DNA of 37,205 nt from an uncultured Clostridium sp. (GTDB taxonomy: Bacteria > Bacillota > Clostridia > TANB77 > CAG-508). This document shows, piece by piece, positions 27,411-37,037 of the stretch (within the stretch, counting starts at the first letter, position 1; the number at the start of each line of letters is the position of its first letter). The position numbers and the translations under genes were made by a program. The notes beneath the pieces were generated by a model, which saw only the letters and a list, made by a program, of their open reading frames with translations, made no database searches and was not told where the DNA came from. The DNA is taken from assembly GCA_948471055.1 (NCBI GenBank), contig CAOKQZ010000001.1:1-37205 (forward strand), written 5' to 3'.

Positions 27411-28268
27411 TTATTTTTCACCTTCTCTTGCTTTTTTGCTTTAATCATTCTGTTATTTCCGAAAGAAGTCTTTCTTGGTTTGTATTTCGCTATATTCCCC
27501 CGTTTTTTGTATGATACGAATGACTTCTTCTTTTTGGTCATAGCCAATTTCTAAAAATATGGCTCCGTTTTTTTCTAGAAATTTTCCTGCTTGTTCTAAG
27601 ATTTTTTTGTAAAATATTAGTCCATCGGCTCCACCATCTAAAGCAAGCATTGGTTCTTTTTGCACTTGTGGCTCTAAGGTGGCAATCACTTCGGTTTTAA
27701 TATATGGTGGGTTTGATACGATGACATTAAACTTTCCTTCTACTTTTTCAAATAAGTCCGATTGTAGAAAGGTCACATGATTTACTTTGTTTTGTTTTGC
27801 ATTTTTCTTTGCTACTTCTAATGCTTTTATACTAATATCCACTGCTACAATTTCACAATCTGGAAGATATTTTCCAAGTGAAATCGCAATGGCACCACTT
27901 CCTGTGCATAAGTCTAATATGCGAAGCTTTTCTTTTTTGTTTTTACAGTATGTAATTACTTCTTCTACTGTAATTTCCGTATCGGCCCTTGGGATTAGTA
28001 CATTTTCTTCTACGTAAAAATCTAGTTTCATAAATTCTTGATGATGCGTAATATATTGAAGTGGATACCCCTCTTCTAATTTTCGTATAAATTTCCTATA
28101 CTCTTCCTTCTTCTCGCCTTCCATTTCTCTTGTATCATGAACCATGATATACTCCTTTTCTACTCCTAAACAATAGCTAAGTAGTAATCTTGCTTTTAAT
28201 TTTGGCTCTTCGATTCCTTTTTGTTGTAATTGTTCTATTGCCCACAATAAATTTTCCTGTATCGTCAT
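27389..28268 (-). CDS. prmC: Peptide chain release factor N5-glutamine methyltransferase, C-terminus reached by a +1 shift at CGG
   Basis: PrmC methylates the GGQ glutamine of RF1/RF2. The SAM-binding motif LDLCTGSGAIAISLGKYLP and catalytic NPPY (SNPPYIKTE) are present. In the zero frame the protein stops right after CGG AAA TAA (CGG 27461-27459), ending KKDFFRK. Skipping the C gives KKDFFGNNRMIKAKK, which matches the conserved PrmC ending (KD-x2-G-x2-R-x-I-x-A), and runs to TGA at 27389, for 292 residues. The shifted product overlaps the whiA start. The zero-frame product (28268-27453, 271 residues) would lack only this last strand and may be partly active. Confidence 0.82.
27459..27461 (-). 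other. CGGA recoding site in prmC
   Basis: Codon 270, one codon before the zero-frame stop. Glycine at this place is the conserved glycine of the PrmC C-terminal motif. Confidence 0.7.
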
Positions 28269-28306
28269 TTTTCTTCTCTTTTCTTTTTATCTTTCCTATA
28301 TTTTAC

Positions 28307-28338
28307 AAAAGATAGAGACTTTTTTCAAGTTCTCTATC
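28307..28338 (-). terminator. Terminator before prmC
   Basis: On the minus strand GATAGAGA-ACTT..AAGT-CTCTATC is followed by TTTTG. It closes the unit ending at 28371, so prmC-whiA needs its own promoter, which I could not place. Confidence 0.75.
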
Positions 28339-28370
28339 CTTATTTTCATAAACTCTTTTACTTACTTTCT

Positions 28371-28883
28371 TTATCCAAAGAAACATAGGAAAATAACAGC
28401 AGCAATTAGCATTGGTCCTGCTAAATTCTCACTTTCAAATGCTTCCTCAGGTGTATTTTCTGGTATTTCATCCACTACCGTAATTCGTGCATAATCAACA
28501 TCTGTATATTGAAATCCCATACGAAATTCACGTGATTTATATGGTATTAGATGATTTAACTCCACATATTTAGTTCCCATACAAACATCTCGTTTGGTAT
28601 ATAAATCAATTTTCACATATACCGTGGACATAACTTCATTGGTATGTGTAACGCTTCCCCCTACATATCCATTTACATAGGTTGCTTTTGCCTCTGTTAT
28701 ATCAATTTGCATACCAATTGGCTCTGTTTTATAGGTATCAATTGGGTCATAGGTTGCCTTTAATGCAATATCAATCATAACATTTGAAAAAATAAAAAAT
28801 AAAATCACACAAAGTGCATAAATTCCAAATGTTCGAATTCGGTTTCCCTCTGCTCCTTTTCCCGTTATATTAATCTTCCACAT
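28371..28883 (-). CDS. Unrecognised membrane protein with two TM segments and an extracytoplasmic beta-rich domain
   Basis: 170 residues. A transmembrane segment near 19-40 (FGIYALCVILFFIFSNVMIDIAL) and another at the C-terminus (LIAAVIFLCFFG) flank a domain of alternating polar and hydrophobic residues (about 45-150), such as SVTHTNEVMSTVYVKIDLYTK, consistent with a beta sandwich facing outside. No family recognised. GGAG precedes the ATG. It lies 66 bases downstream of addA. Confidence 0.6.
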   Translation of the reverse strand: MWKINITGKGAEGNRIRTFGIYALCVILFFIFSNVMIDIALKATYDPIDTYKTEPIGMQIDITEAKATYVNGYVGGSVTHTNEVMSTVYVKIDLYTKRDVCMGTKYVELNHLIPYKSREFRMGFQYTDVDYARITVVDEIPENTPEEAFESENLAGPMLIAAVIFLCFFG

Positions 28884-28949
28884 ATCAATTACTCCGTTTC
28901 TTTATTAAGATAGACCTATTATATCATAGATAACATAATTTGTAAACTC

Positions 28950-31900
28950 TTACACCCTAATCTCCTTTTGCAAATAGATAGAATAAATACATACCTCTTC
29001 TACCTTCTTCTCAGTCGCTGCCTCTAGGGCTTTTTTGTAGATTTCTAGTTGTTTTTGGTATTTTTTTATTAGGTCTTCTTCTTTTTTTACAAAATCAGTT
29101 TTGTAGTCTACTAGTATCATATGATTTTCTTTATCAATATAGTATAAGTCAATAATTCCTTGTACTAGAATTGGTTCTTCTACTTCTTTTTTCACAATTT
29201 CTTTTGCTGGCATGTCAAAATAAAATGGTGTTTCTTTATGAATTTCTTTTGCTTGTTTTAGTTTGTAGAACAAGTCCGATTTGGTATAGTCTAGTAGGTC
29301 TTTTGTCGGAATTGCTTCTGCTTCTTTTTTGGTAATGATTTGTTTTTGTTCTAATGTTTTTATGAGTGTTTCAATTTTGGCTAAGGTGTATTCTTCTTTT
29401 TCATTTATGTGTTGCAAGCATAAATGGACTAAGGTTCCCTTTCTTGCTGAGCTGATTTGTATTTCGTCTTTTAAGAAGTTTGGTACCTTTTTTTCTTTTG
29501 GTTGCCTTCCGTGTATTTGGCTCTATTATCGTTAATACATCTGGTAATTCTTGCTCCATTTCTTTTATTTTACTTACCGATGTCATGGTTGGAATATCGC
29601 AAGAACTTTCATATGGATATTGCCATTCTAATTTTTTTTGTAACTCTTGTGTGTCTTTGTATTTCTTACTTTCTTGTATAAAATGAACTTCTCTTTCTTG
29701 TTTTTCGTTACTTTCGTTATTTTTTTGTAGTTCTTGCTTTTCATGCACTTCTAATTCTAGCATGGTTTTGGCTTTTTCTTCGTCTTTCCAATAAACTAAT
29801 TCGAGCCAATCTAGGTATGATTTGTATTGTTTTACTAAATTTGGTGGTATTTCTTTTGTTTCTCCAAGGGCTAGTCTTTCTTTTTTCTTTGCGATTTCTT
29901 TTTCAAAATCTTTACGAACCCCTGTTATTATTAGCTTTTCCTTTGCTCTTGTTAGTGCTACATATAATATTCTCATTTCTTCCGATAAGGTTTCTTTTGT
30001 TACTTTTGCACTAATGGCAAGCTTTGCACAAGTTGGATATTCGATTTTTCTTACTTCATCAATATATTTGGGTCCTATTCCTAAATCTTGATGTAACAAA
30101 ATAGGAGCATTTAAATCCATTAAATTAAATTTTTTCGAAGTAGCACTTAGGATAACCACTGGAAACTCTAGTCCTTTACTTTTGTGAATACTCATAATAC
30201 GTACTACATCTTCGTTTTCACTAATGATTTTGGCTGAGTCCATATCACTACTTGCTCTTCTTAATTGATTGATATAGGCAATAAAATAGAATAGTCCTTT
30301 AAAACTTGCCTTTTCATATTCTCTTGCTCTTTCAAATAGCATTTTCAAATTGGCTTGTTTTACCTGTCCATTTGGCATAAGCCCTACATATTGGTAATAG
30401 CCGGTTTCCATATAGATGTGCCAAATAAATTCATCTAATGGCATATATTCATTTTTGTTTCTAAATTCCTCTAGCATAGATAAAAATTCTTTCATTTTTT
30501 GTTCTAGTTCCGAGCCTAGGTTCTCATTTTCAAGTGCTTGCCTAAAAATAGTATAAAAATCTTCTTTGTTTCCTTGTTGTCCCATTAATTTGATACGAAT
30601 TAGTTCATTATCGTCAAATTTTCCAATTTGAGAACGTAGCACACTAACAAAGGGAATATCCTGTTTTGGGTTATCGATTATTTTTAGTAAGGATAACATG
30701 GTTTGAATTTCGATAGAGTCAAAATACCCACTTCCGGTGTCGCTAAATACGGGAATATTTTGGCTATTTAGCTCTTTTTCAAAAATTGGTGCTACACTTG
30801 CAGTACTTCTTAGTAAAATAACAATATCTTTATAGCAAATGTCACGATATCCTTTCGTTTTATCGTATACTTGAAATTTGCCTTTTATTAATTCTTGAAT
30901 TTGATTTGCCACAAACCTTGCCTCTAGCACCGCATTTTCTACCTGTTCCAACTCTTCGTCTTCTTTTTCTTCCTCTGGCTTTTTTAAATTAATTACATGA
31001 ATACTTGTTTTGTATTGGTTTTTTAATTTTACCTCTTCGTTTTCTTCTCTTTTTTCATTACATTCGCTTTTTTCTTGTTGTTTTGCATTGCTTTCGCTTT
31101 TCTCTTCTTGTTCTGCATTATTTTTTTGTTCTTCTTTTTCCTTTTCTTCTAATCGTACTGGCAATATTGTTTTTTCATTCTTGCTTTGTTTCTCTTTTAC
31201 ATCTTCTTGCAAACTTGGGAAGTTTGCACCTAAATTTAGGTATTCTTCTTTGTTATAATCAATTTCTCCTAAGGTTTTGCTCATAATGCTTTCAAATACA
31301 TGGTTTGTTACCTCTAGTACATTTTCCCTACTTCGGAAATTTTTAAATAACTGAATTTTTAGGTCTTCCTCTGGTCTACTTTTGTCTTTTGTTTGGTAGG
31401 TTTCGTATTTTTCTAAAAACAGTTCTGGTCTTGCTTGTCGGAATTTGTAAATACTTTGTTTTACATCTCCTACCATAAATAAGTTATTTCCATTGGAAAT
31501 CATATTTAATATGTATTCTTGGATTAAGTTACTATCTTGATACTCATCAATAGCAATTTCTTTAAACTTTTCTTTGTAGCTAAGTGCCACTTCGGTCGGT
31601 CTCTTTTCACCGTTTTCATCGGTTTTTACTAAAATTTTTAGGGCAAAATGTTCAATATCATGAAAATCCATTACATTTTTTTCTAGCTTTTCTTTGGCAA
31701 AAGCAGTCTCAAACTCAAAAATCAAATCACGAAGACATGCTAATTTTCGGTACATTTCTACCATATCTTGCCTAATTTGTTCTGAGCTAGCAATGAAAAA
31801 CTTATCTTTTACCTTATTATATTTCTTTTTTACTTGGTCTCTTTTTTCTTTGGCTTGGTCTTTTTGTATACTTTCTATCTTTTCTCTTGGCCAAGTGCCC

Positions 31901-32794
31901 CATTTGGTATTGGTTACTTGTTCTAATACTTTATCCCACGAAGTCAAATTTATCGTAACTGTTTTTTGGTCACTCTCTAGCTCCTTTTCGTTTGAAGATA
32001 CTCTATTTCCAAGAATTGTCTCTAAATTTCTAATGTCTTGATTTATCGTTTCTGTAAATTTGCCTAATTCTACGTACTTTTCTAACTCTCTTTTAATACT
32101 TTTTAAGTCTAACACACAGGTTTCTATTTCTTCCTTTGCCTCTTCTAAAAGTATCTTACCCCATTTCGTATTTGCAAAATCTTCCTTTTCGCTTATGTTA
32201 AAATCCTCTACCGCTTTTTTTAGCCATTCTTCTGGAAAGGGATTGGCCATAATAGTATTAAAAATATTTAGCACCAAATCCTTTAGGGCATCATCTCTTT
32301 GGTAAGTGGTATACGTATCAATTAATAACAAAAAATCCTTATCTTCTGTTTCATATTTTTCTTCAAATAAATCTTCTAACACTTGTCGTTTTAGTAATTC
32401 CATTTCATTTGGCTTTCCAATACGAATATTAGGAGAAACCCCAATTTCATAAAAATGATTACGAATTACTTCCAAACAAAAAGCATGAATGGTACAAATA
32501 CTCGCTTTCCCCATTTTTACAATTTGCTCTTGCATTTTGGTATCCTCAGGATGCTCCTCTAAATAAGCATAAATGGCATCTAACATCCTTTGCCTCATTT
32601 CACTTGCTGCCGCATTGGTAAAAGTTACCACTAATAATTCATCAATATTCATATTCTGTTTTAAAATTTTCTTTATCATACGTTCAACCAAAACTGCCGT
32701 CTTCCCACTACCGAGCAGCAGCAGCTACTAATATATTACTATCTTTCTCCGAAATTGCCTGCAATTGCTCCTTAGTCCATTTTACTTCACTCAT
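28950..32794 (-). CDS. addA: ATP-dependent helicase/nuclease subunit A, joined across two CGG +1 shifts
   Basis: AddA is the helicase-nuclease subunit of AddAB, which processes double-strand breaks. Three frames join into 1280 residues. ATG 32794 begins MSEVKWTKEQLQAI and stops at GCT CGG TAG (CGG 32713-32711). Skipping the C restores the Walker A motif AAAAGSGKTAVLVER. The long middle frame carries AIDEYQDSN and QSIYKFRQARPELF. At ACA CGG AAG (29511-29509) a second +1 shift restores KKVPNFLKDEIQISSARKG and the C-terminal RecB-like nuclease (GIIDLYY, LVDYKTD). Without shifts the protein has no P-loop and no nuclease. No addB is in the window. Confidence 0.88.
29509..29511 (-). other. CGGA recoding site 2 in addA
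   Basis: Joins the helicase frame to the C-terminal nuclease frame. The zero frame runs on for about 36 basic, unrelated codons to a stop near 29401. Confidence 0.75.
32711..32713 (-). other. CGGT recoding site 1 in addA
   Basis: Codon 28, followed at once by TAG in the zero frame. Four-base reading as glycine gives the first glycine of the Walker A motif GSGKT. Confidence 0.8.
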
Positions 32795-32930
32795 ATTTTT
32801 TCCTCTTCTTTCTTTGTCTTATTATATCGATAAAATTATTTTTTGTAAATTATTTTGTTTTCATTTGTCGTTATAATTTTCGTTTTTTCGTTTATACTAA
32901 ATAGTATGAATAAAAAATGGAGGTAATCGT

Positions 32931-33365
32931 ATGGAAAAAAATACAAATTTGTATGTGTTAAATGAAGTTCACAAAGGAGCAAAAATGGGAATGGATTCGA
33001 TTTCGACCGTTTCTGAGAAAGTATCGGAGCCAAATTTTAAGGACAACTTAAGTTTTCAATATACGCAATATGGGGATATTTTAGATAGTGTTAATGAAAT
33101 TTATAAAAAATATGGGGATATTCCAAAAGACAATCATCCTATGAATGAGGTTATGGCATGGACTGGTATTCAAATGAATACGTTAACCGATAAAAGTAAC
33201 TCTCATATTGCAGACATGTTAATTCAAGGTACTACGATGGGTATTATTGAAGGACGAAAATTGTTAAACCAAAATCCGAATATTGATACAGAAGTACGCC
33301 AAGTGCTAGATACCTTTGTAAAAATGCAAGAAAACAATGTAGAACAATTAAAAACCTTTTTGTAA
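32931..33365 (+). CDS. Unrecognised helical-bundle protein (DUF2383/ferritin-like appearance)
   Basis: 144 residues, predicted to be nearly all helix, with heptad-like hydrophobic spacing in each of about four segments. No signal peptide or transmembrane segment. The overall look (LNEVHKGAKMGMDSI, FQYTQYGDILDSVNEIYKKYG) resembles four-helix ferritin-like proteins, but I see no paired EXXH metal motifs, so enzymatic activity is doubtful. ATGGAGGT lies just before the ATG at 32931. It is a single plus-strand gene among minus-strand neighbours, with its own terminator. Confidence 0.6.
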   Translation: MEKNTNLYVLNEVHKGAKMGMDSISTVSEKVSEPNFKDNLSFQYTQYGDILDSVNEIYKKYGDIPKDNHPMNEVMAWTGIQMNTLTDKSNSHIADMLIQGTTMGIIEGRKLLNQNPNIDTEVRQVLDTFVKMQENNVEQLKTFL

Positions 33366-33413
33366 AATGCTATTAGAATTTTATTTTCTTTTTCATCTTC
33401 TGTTGGACAAATT

Positions 33414-33447
33414 AAAAATAGAGGTATGTGTTTTACCTCTATTTTTA
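33414..33447 (+). terminator. Bidirectional terminator after the helical-bundle gene
   Basis: AAAAATAGAGGTA pairs with TACCTCTATTTTT around a short loop; T-rich on both strands. Confidence 0.85.
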
Positions 33448-33456
33448 TGCTAAATA

Positions 33457-33493
33457 AATAATTTGTAAGAGATAAAATCACTTACAAATTATT
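33457..33493 (-). terminator. Terminator after the small TM protein gene
   Basis: AATAATTTGTAAG pairs with CTTACAAATTATT; on the minus strand a T-rich stretch follows. It ends the gene at 33525. Confidence 0.75.
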
Positions 33494-33524
33494 TTATATA
33501 TAGAATTTTTTATGTTAAACTTTT

Positions 33525-33851
33525 TTAATTCGAAGCCCATCTTAGAACTTTAATATCTTTATACTTATTTAGAACTTCTCTATATTTTTGGTATTCTTCG
33601 TCCCATAACATGCTTGGAACTTTTTCAAATGCTTCAAATACCTTTTCTGCCTCTGTTAAGAAAATTACTTGTTCTTGTGGGCTTAAACTTCCACCTTTTT
33701 TTGCAAAAATATATAATTCATCTAATAACTCATTTGCTTTAATAAAGGACCAGAAATCTTTTACTTGAATTCCTGCCATTTTAATTTGCATTACTGAAAA
33801 TGCAATTAAAGAAACGATTACAAAAACTAAAATATACATAACTTCTAACAT
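33525..33851 (-). CDS. Unrecognised small protein with one N-terminal transmembrane segment
   Basis: 108 residues from the ATG at 33851 (AGAAGGTG upstream; a GTG at 33860 overlaps that site). Residues about 4-24 are hydrophobic (VMYILVFVIVSLIAFSVM), so the rest is probably a cytoplasmic or extracytoplasmic helical domain rich in Glu and Lys (SPQEQVIFLTEAEKVFEAFE). No family recognised. It is a single-gene unit. Confidence 0.55.
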   Translation of the reverse strand: MLEVMYILVFVIVSLIAFSVMQIKMAGIQVKDFWSFIKANELLDELYIFAKKGGSLSPQEQVIFLTEAEKVFEAFEKVPSMLWDEEYQKYREVLNKYKDIKVLRWASN

Positions 33852-34013
33852 GACAATCACCTTCTTTTGGAACTTCTGTTACTTCATCTTTTGCCTCTCA
33901 CATTTGTATTATAACATAATATTACAAAAAATGCAAATTTTTGTAATATTGTTGAAATTAATTTGTAATATTCTTTTGTTTGAGCTTTTTTCGCCTGTCT
34001 CTGTGTATTCTTT

Positions 34014-34826
34014 TTAAATTACAAATTCAATATTGTTACGCTTTAAAATCATATTATTACCATTCTTTTCCTCTCTCTTCACAATTGGTGTTATATCCCT
34101 TTCTTTTATCGCATCCGATTTTAGAGTTGTTATCATCTCATATCCTAGGTCATACTTATCTAATTTTAGGTCAATTCCTGAATGCAATCTATTTTCCAAA
34201 AACTTTCGATAAACTGCTCTAATTTCACGAATTTCCTTATCATCTGTTACATTGTTTTTATATCGGTGCATTGCCCTTCCATATTTAGAATCTAGAAACA
34301 TTAAATAATATTCGATTCGATTTTCTTTTTCTATTTCACTTAAATAGCATAATACTTCATACACTTCTTCTACCCAACTACCAAATCGTGCTAAAAGCTC
34401 TTCCCCTGAATATACTTGATACTTTTCTTGAACTTCATACGAATATTTCTTTGTATTAAAAAAGATTCCCGAAACCGGTCGATAGGTTACAAAGGAAACT
34501 GCCTTCGTTTTTTCTATTTCTATTGCATTTTTATTAAAAATTTGATGAACTTGTTCTGAATGTATTGTAAGATTATGATAAAAATATTGTCTATGTTTTG
34601 GATCATCATGCAAAGACGTAAATCTTTCTAATTGTACAATCAATTCTAGTATTGTTTCTCTATCTTTCTCATAGTTTGTTTTTTGAGTATCCTTATCTAA
34701 TTCTTTATGCTTCCCTACTAATTTTTTAGCACCATTTACAATAATCCATTTTACTACTTCATTTTTATTTTCTAATCCATAAAAAAAATATTTTTCAAAC
34801 CATACTTTATTTAGTTGTCTGTGCAT
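34014..34826 (-). CDS. Unrecognised 270-residue soluble protein
   Basis: 270 residues from ATG 34826, chosen for AGAGGTGG just upstream instead of the ATG at 34880. No signal peptide or transmembrane segment. The sequence is charged and mostly helical with many tyrosines and histidines; YYLMFLDSKYGRAMHRYKNN and RAVYRKFLENRLHSGIDLKLD are the most distinctive stretches. I recognise no family or catalytic motif. It follows the membrane protein gene at 34902 by 75 bases. Confidence 0.6.
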   Translation of the reverse strand: MHRQLNKVWFEKYFFYGLENKNEVVKWIIVNGAKKLVGKHKELDKDTQKTNYEKDRETILELIVQLERFTSLHDDPKHRQYFYHNLTIHSEQVHQIFNKNAIEIEKTKAVSFVTYRPVSGIFFNTKKYSYEVQEKYQVYSGEELLARFGSWVEEVYEVLCYLSEIEKENRIEYYLMFLDSKYGRAMHRYKNNVTDDKEIREIRAVYRKFLENRLHSGIDLKLDKYDLGYEMITTLKSDAIKERDITPIVKREEKNGNNMILKRNNIEFVI

Positions 34827-34901
34827 TTTGCCACCTCTTATTTTACGATTTTTACAATATTTTCCACAAAAAAGCGTCATATAAAATATGACGTTCCTTT
34901 C

Positions 34902-35492
34902 TTATTCTTCTTTCGTTGTTTTCTTTCTTACTTTTGTGTAAATTATAATTAAACTTGCCAGTATCGAACCCGATGTTGCTGTTATTAATTGTGTTATTCC
35001 CATTGAAGTATTCAATGTTTGTTTTACCATGTCTGGTACTGTCATTGCATTTATCATAATCGTAAAACCTAAATAAATGATTGCTACTTTTACTAGTACT
35101 GCAATTACTGCAGATATTGGATATTGTACTTTTTTATTCACATACAATGTTTTGTATAATAGAATAAATGCAAAATTTCCTAACCATATTGCTGGAATCA
35201 TTGTTTTACTATAAAGCGTCATTCCTCCAAATAGTACTCCTCCCAAAATAGTAGAAATTGATGGCAAGGTTGCAATTGCAATTGTTTTTATGCTTCCTTT
35301 TGTATATAAAGCCGTTAAAATAAGTGACATATTTACAATTGTTCCTACTACTAATTGTTGATATTTTCCAAGTGGAATCACTTTCGCCAAAAACGTTGGC
35401 ACAACAAATGCTCCTATTATAATCGCTATGGTAACAAGTATATTCGTTACTTTTTTTGTATCCACCAATTGTTCATTTAAAATTTTAATCAT
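34902..35492 (-). CDS. Multi-pass membrane protein, possibly ECF-transporter S-component-like
   Basis: 196 residues with about six transmembrane segments, small-residue rich loops (SISTILGGVLFGGMTLYS) and a basic C-terminus (RKKTTKEE). The size and topology resemble substrate-binding S components of energy-coupling factor transporters, but no diagnostic motif is seen. AAGGGGATGG precedes the ATG. A weak promoter (TTGAAA, 17 bases, TAAAGT on the minus strand near 35573-35545) lies upstream. Confidence 0.5.
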   Translation of the reverse strand: MIKILNEQLVDTKKVTNILVTIAIIIGAFVVPTFLAKVIPLGKYQQLVVGTIVNMSLILTALYTKGSIKTIAIATLPSISTILGGVLFGGMTLYSKTMIPAIWLGNFAFILLYKTLYVNKKVQYPISAVIAVLVKVAIIYLGFTIMINAMTVPDMVKQTLNTSMGITQLITATSGSILASLIIIYTKVRKKTTKEE

Positions 35493-35651
35493 TTACATCC
35501 ATCCCCTTATTTCAAGTTCTCTTAGATAATTCACTTTATTGTATTTACTTTAACATAAATATTATAATTTTTCAAGTATTTTTTTAAGTTATCCACCCTT
35601 ACACTGTTGATTTACAAATCATTTCGCCAAAGTGCGACAATTTTACTTAGG

Positions 35652-35725
<74 letters not shown>

Positions 35726-35736
35726 AATTTAAAATA

Positions 35737-35758
35737 GCACCACTTTTTTCTGTGGTGC
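35737..35758 (-). promoter_or_regulatory. Hairpin between the two tRNA genes
   Basis: On the minus strand GCACCAC-AGAAAAAA-GTGGTGC followed by TATTTTAAATT. It lies after the normal tRNA-Gly and before the variant one. It may be a leaky terminator that lowers the variant's dose, or a processing signal. Confidence 0.55.
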
Positions 35759-35765
35759 AAACCGT

Positions 35766-35839
<74 letters not shown>

Positions 35840-35843
35840 ATCT

Positions 35844-35882
35844 CTATGATAGTATTATAACGACTATCATAGGTTTTGTCAA
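35844..35882 (-). promoter_or_regulatory. Strong tRNA promoter overlapped by a perfect inverted repeat
   Basis: On the minus strand TTGACA (35882-35877), exactly 17 bases, TATAAT (35859-35854). The 10-base arms CTATGATAGT (35872-35863) and ACTATCATAG (35853-35844) flank the -10 with 9 bases between. That position is typical of a repressor operator; it could also be a start-site structure. Confidence 0.8.
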
Positions 35883-35919
35883 GATTTTTTTTGTAAGATT
35901 TTGAAGTTTTTGTGCTATT

Positions 35920-36237
35920 TTATTCTTCATCTACAAAGTTAAATTCGTCTTTGAATTTTTCTTTGAACATTTCAAATACGGTATTTAATACTTCTTCATC
36001 ATCTACGCTAACATAAGATTCTTCTTCTTCGTTTTCGGTATCTTCTACTCTTAAGATAACAACTTCTCCAACTTCATCTTCGTTTTCTGCTTCATCTACT
36101 GGCAATAATACAACATATTCTTCTCCATCTAATTCTACTAAGTCTAAAAACTCAAATTGAACCTCTGCTCCGCTTTCATCGTTTAGTACAATGATATTAT
36201 CTACTTCCTCCTCTGGGATATTGTTTTCTTCATCCAT
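35920..36237 (-). CDS. DUF1292 protein (YrzB-like)
   Basis: 105 residues, strongly acidic. NIIVLNDESGAEVQFEFLDLVELDGEEYVVLLP is the typical DUF1292 core. The C-terminal part is very Glu/Asp rich. The cellular role is not known to me. It follows ireB and ruvX in the same order as Bacillus yrzL-yrrK-yrzB, which supports the call. AAGGAG precedes the ATG. A 97-base gap to ruvX holds no clear terminator. Confidence 0.88.
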   Translation of the reverse strand: MDEENNIPEEEVDNIIVLNDESGAEVQFEFLDLVELDGEEYVVLLPVDEAENEDEVGEVVILRVEDTENEEEESYVSVDDEEVLNTVFEMFKEKFKDEFNFVDEE

Positions 36238-36334
36238 CTTTCTTTTCTCCTTTCAAATTATTGTATTTTAAGTGTATTTCTACAACATTGATAACTTTTA
36301 GTTAGTATTAACTTAAATTTCACCTAATATACGG

Positions 36335-36761
36335 TTACCCCTTATTTTTCTTTTTATTCATATACATTTCTAATATGTATACCGCAGAAATGGTATCTAC
36401 TATATCTTTTTTCTTATGTTTGTCAATTTCTAAAAAATTCATTGTTTTATGGGCCGCAACGGTGGTTAGTCTTTCATCCATTTCTACTACTTTTATGTGA
36501 GGAAACTTACAATTTAGTTTGTGAATAAATTGTTTTGTTACTTCTACCCTATCTGAGCTTCCTCCATCTAACATATATGGCATGCCAATTACTATGGTAT
36601 CGATTTCGTATTGGTTCATGATTTCTTCTAAACGCTTTAATACGATTTTATCCTTTCCATTATGATGAATGGTTTCTAACCCTTGTGCTGTAATTCCGAA
36701 GGGCATCTGAAATGGCTAATCCTACTCTTGCACCTCCATAATCAATTCCTAAGGTTCGCAT
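36335..36761 (-). CDS. ruvX: RuvX/YqgF-type RNase H-fold protein (Holliday junction resolvase-like), joined across a CGG +1 shift
   Basis: ATG 36761 follows the ireB stop by one base and gives MRTLGIDYGGARVGLAISDAL in the zero frame up to CGG (36698-36696). Skipping the C gives GGA and GITAQGLETIHH, the expected RuvX continuation (ISDPLGITAQ-type motif), then MPYMLDGGSSDRVE and the later DERLTTVAAHK to the end. The joined length is 141 residues, normal. The shorter frame starting at ATG 36706 lacks the first strand with its catalytic aspartate (GIDYG), so it would be inactive. Known roles of the family are in 16S rRNA maturation or recombination. Confidence 0.88.
36696..36698 (-). other. CGGA recoding site in ruvX
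   Basis: Codon 22. Four-base reading gives the conserved glycine of the ISDxxGITAQ motif. Confidence 0.8.
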
Positions 36762-36762
36762 T

Positions 36763-37017
36763 TTATTCATCTAATCCTATATAATTTTTTACCATTTTTT
36801 CTAATAACTCATCTCTTTCTAATAAACGAATTAAGTTTCTTGCATCTTTGTGAGATGTAATATAGGTTGGGTCACCTGATAAGATATAACCAACAATTTG
36901 ATTAATTGGATTATACCCTTTTTCTAATAAGGCTTGATATACTGTTTTTAAAATTTCTCTTGCACGTACGTTTTTATCCTTTTCAACAGTAAAACTCATT
37001 GTTTTGTCCATATCCAT
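36763..37017 (-). CDS. ireB: IreB family regulatory phosphoprotein (UPF0297)
   Basis: 84 residues, full length. [49 protein letters not shown] and the C-terminal [14 protein letters not shown] match the family closely. In Enterococcus, IreB is a substrate of the kinase IreK and affects cephalosporin resistance; the threonines near the N-terminus are the expected phosphorylation area. AAAGGAGG precedes the ATG. The stop is followed at once by the ruvX start. Confidence 0.92.
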   Translation of the reverse strand: MDMDKTMSFTVEKDKNVRAREILKTVYQALLEKGYNPINQIVGYILSGDPTYITSHKDARNLIRLLERDELLEKMVKNYIGLDE

Positions 37018-37037
37018 AATGATACCTCCTTTATTTT

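Noticed and set aside
28950..29417. A separate small nuclease gene starting at 29417
   Set aside because: Its sequence is the usual AddA C-terminus and the +1 reading at 29511 joins it seamlessly to the helicase.
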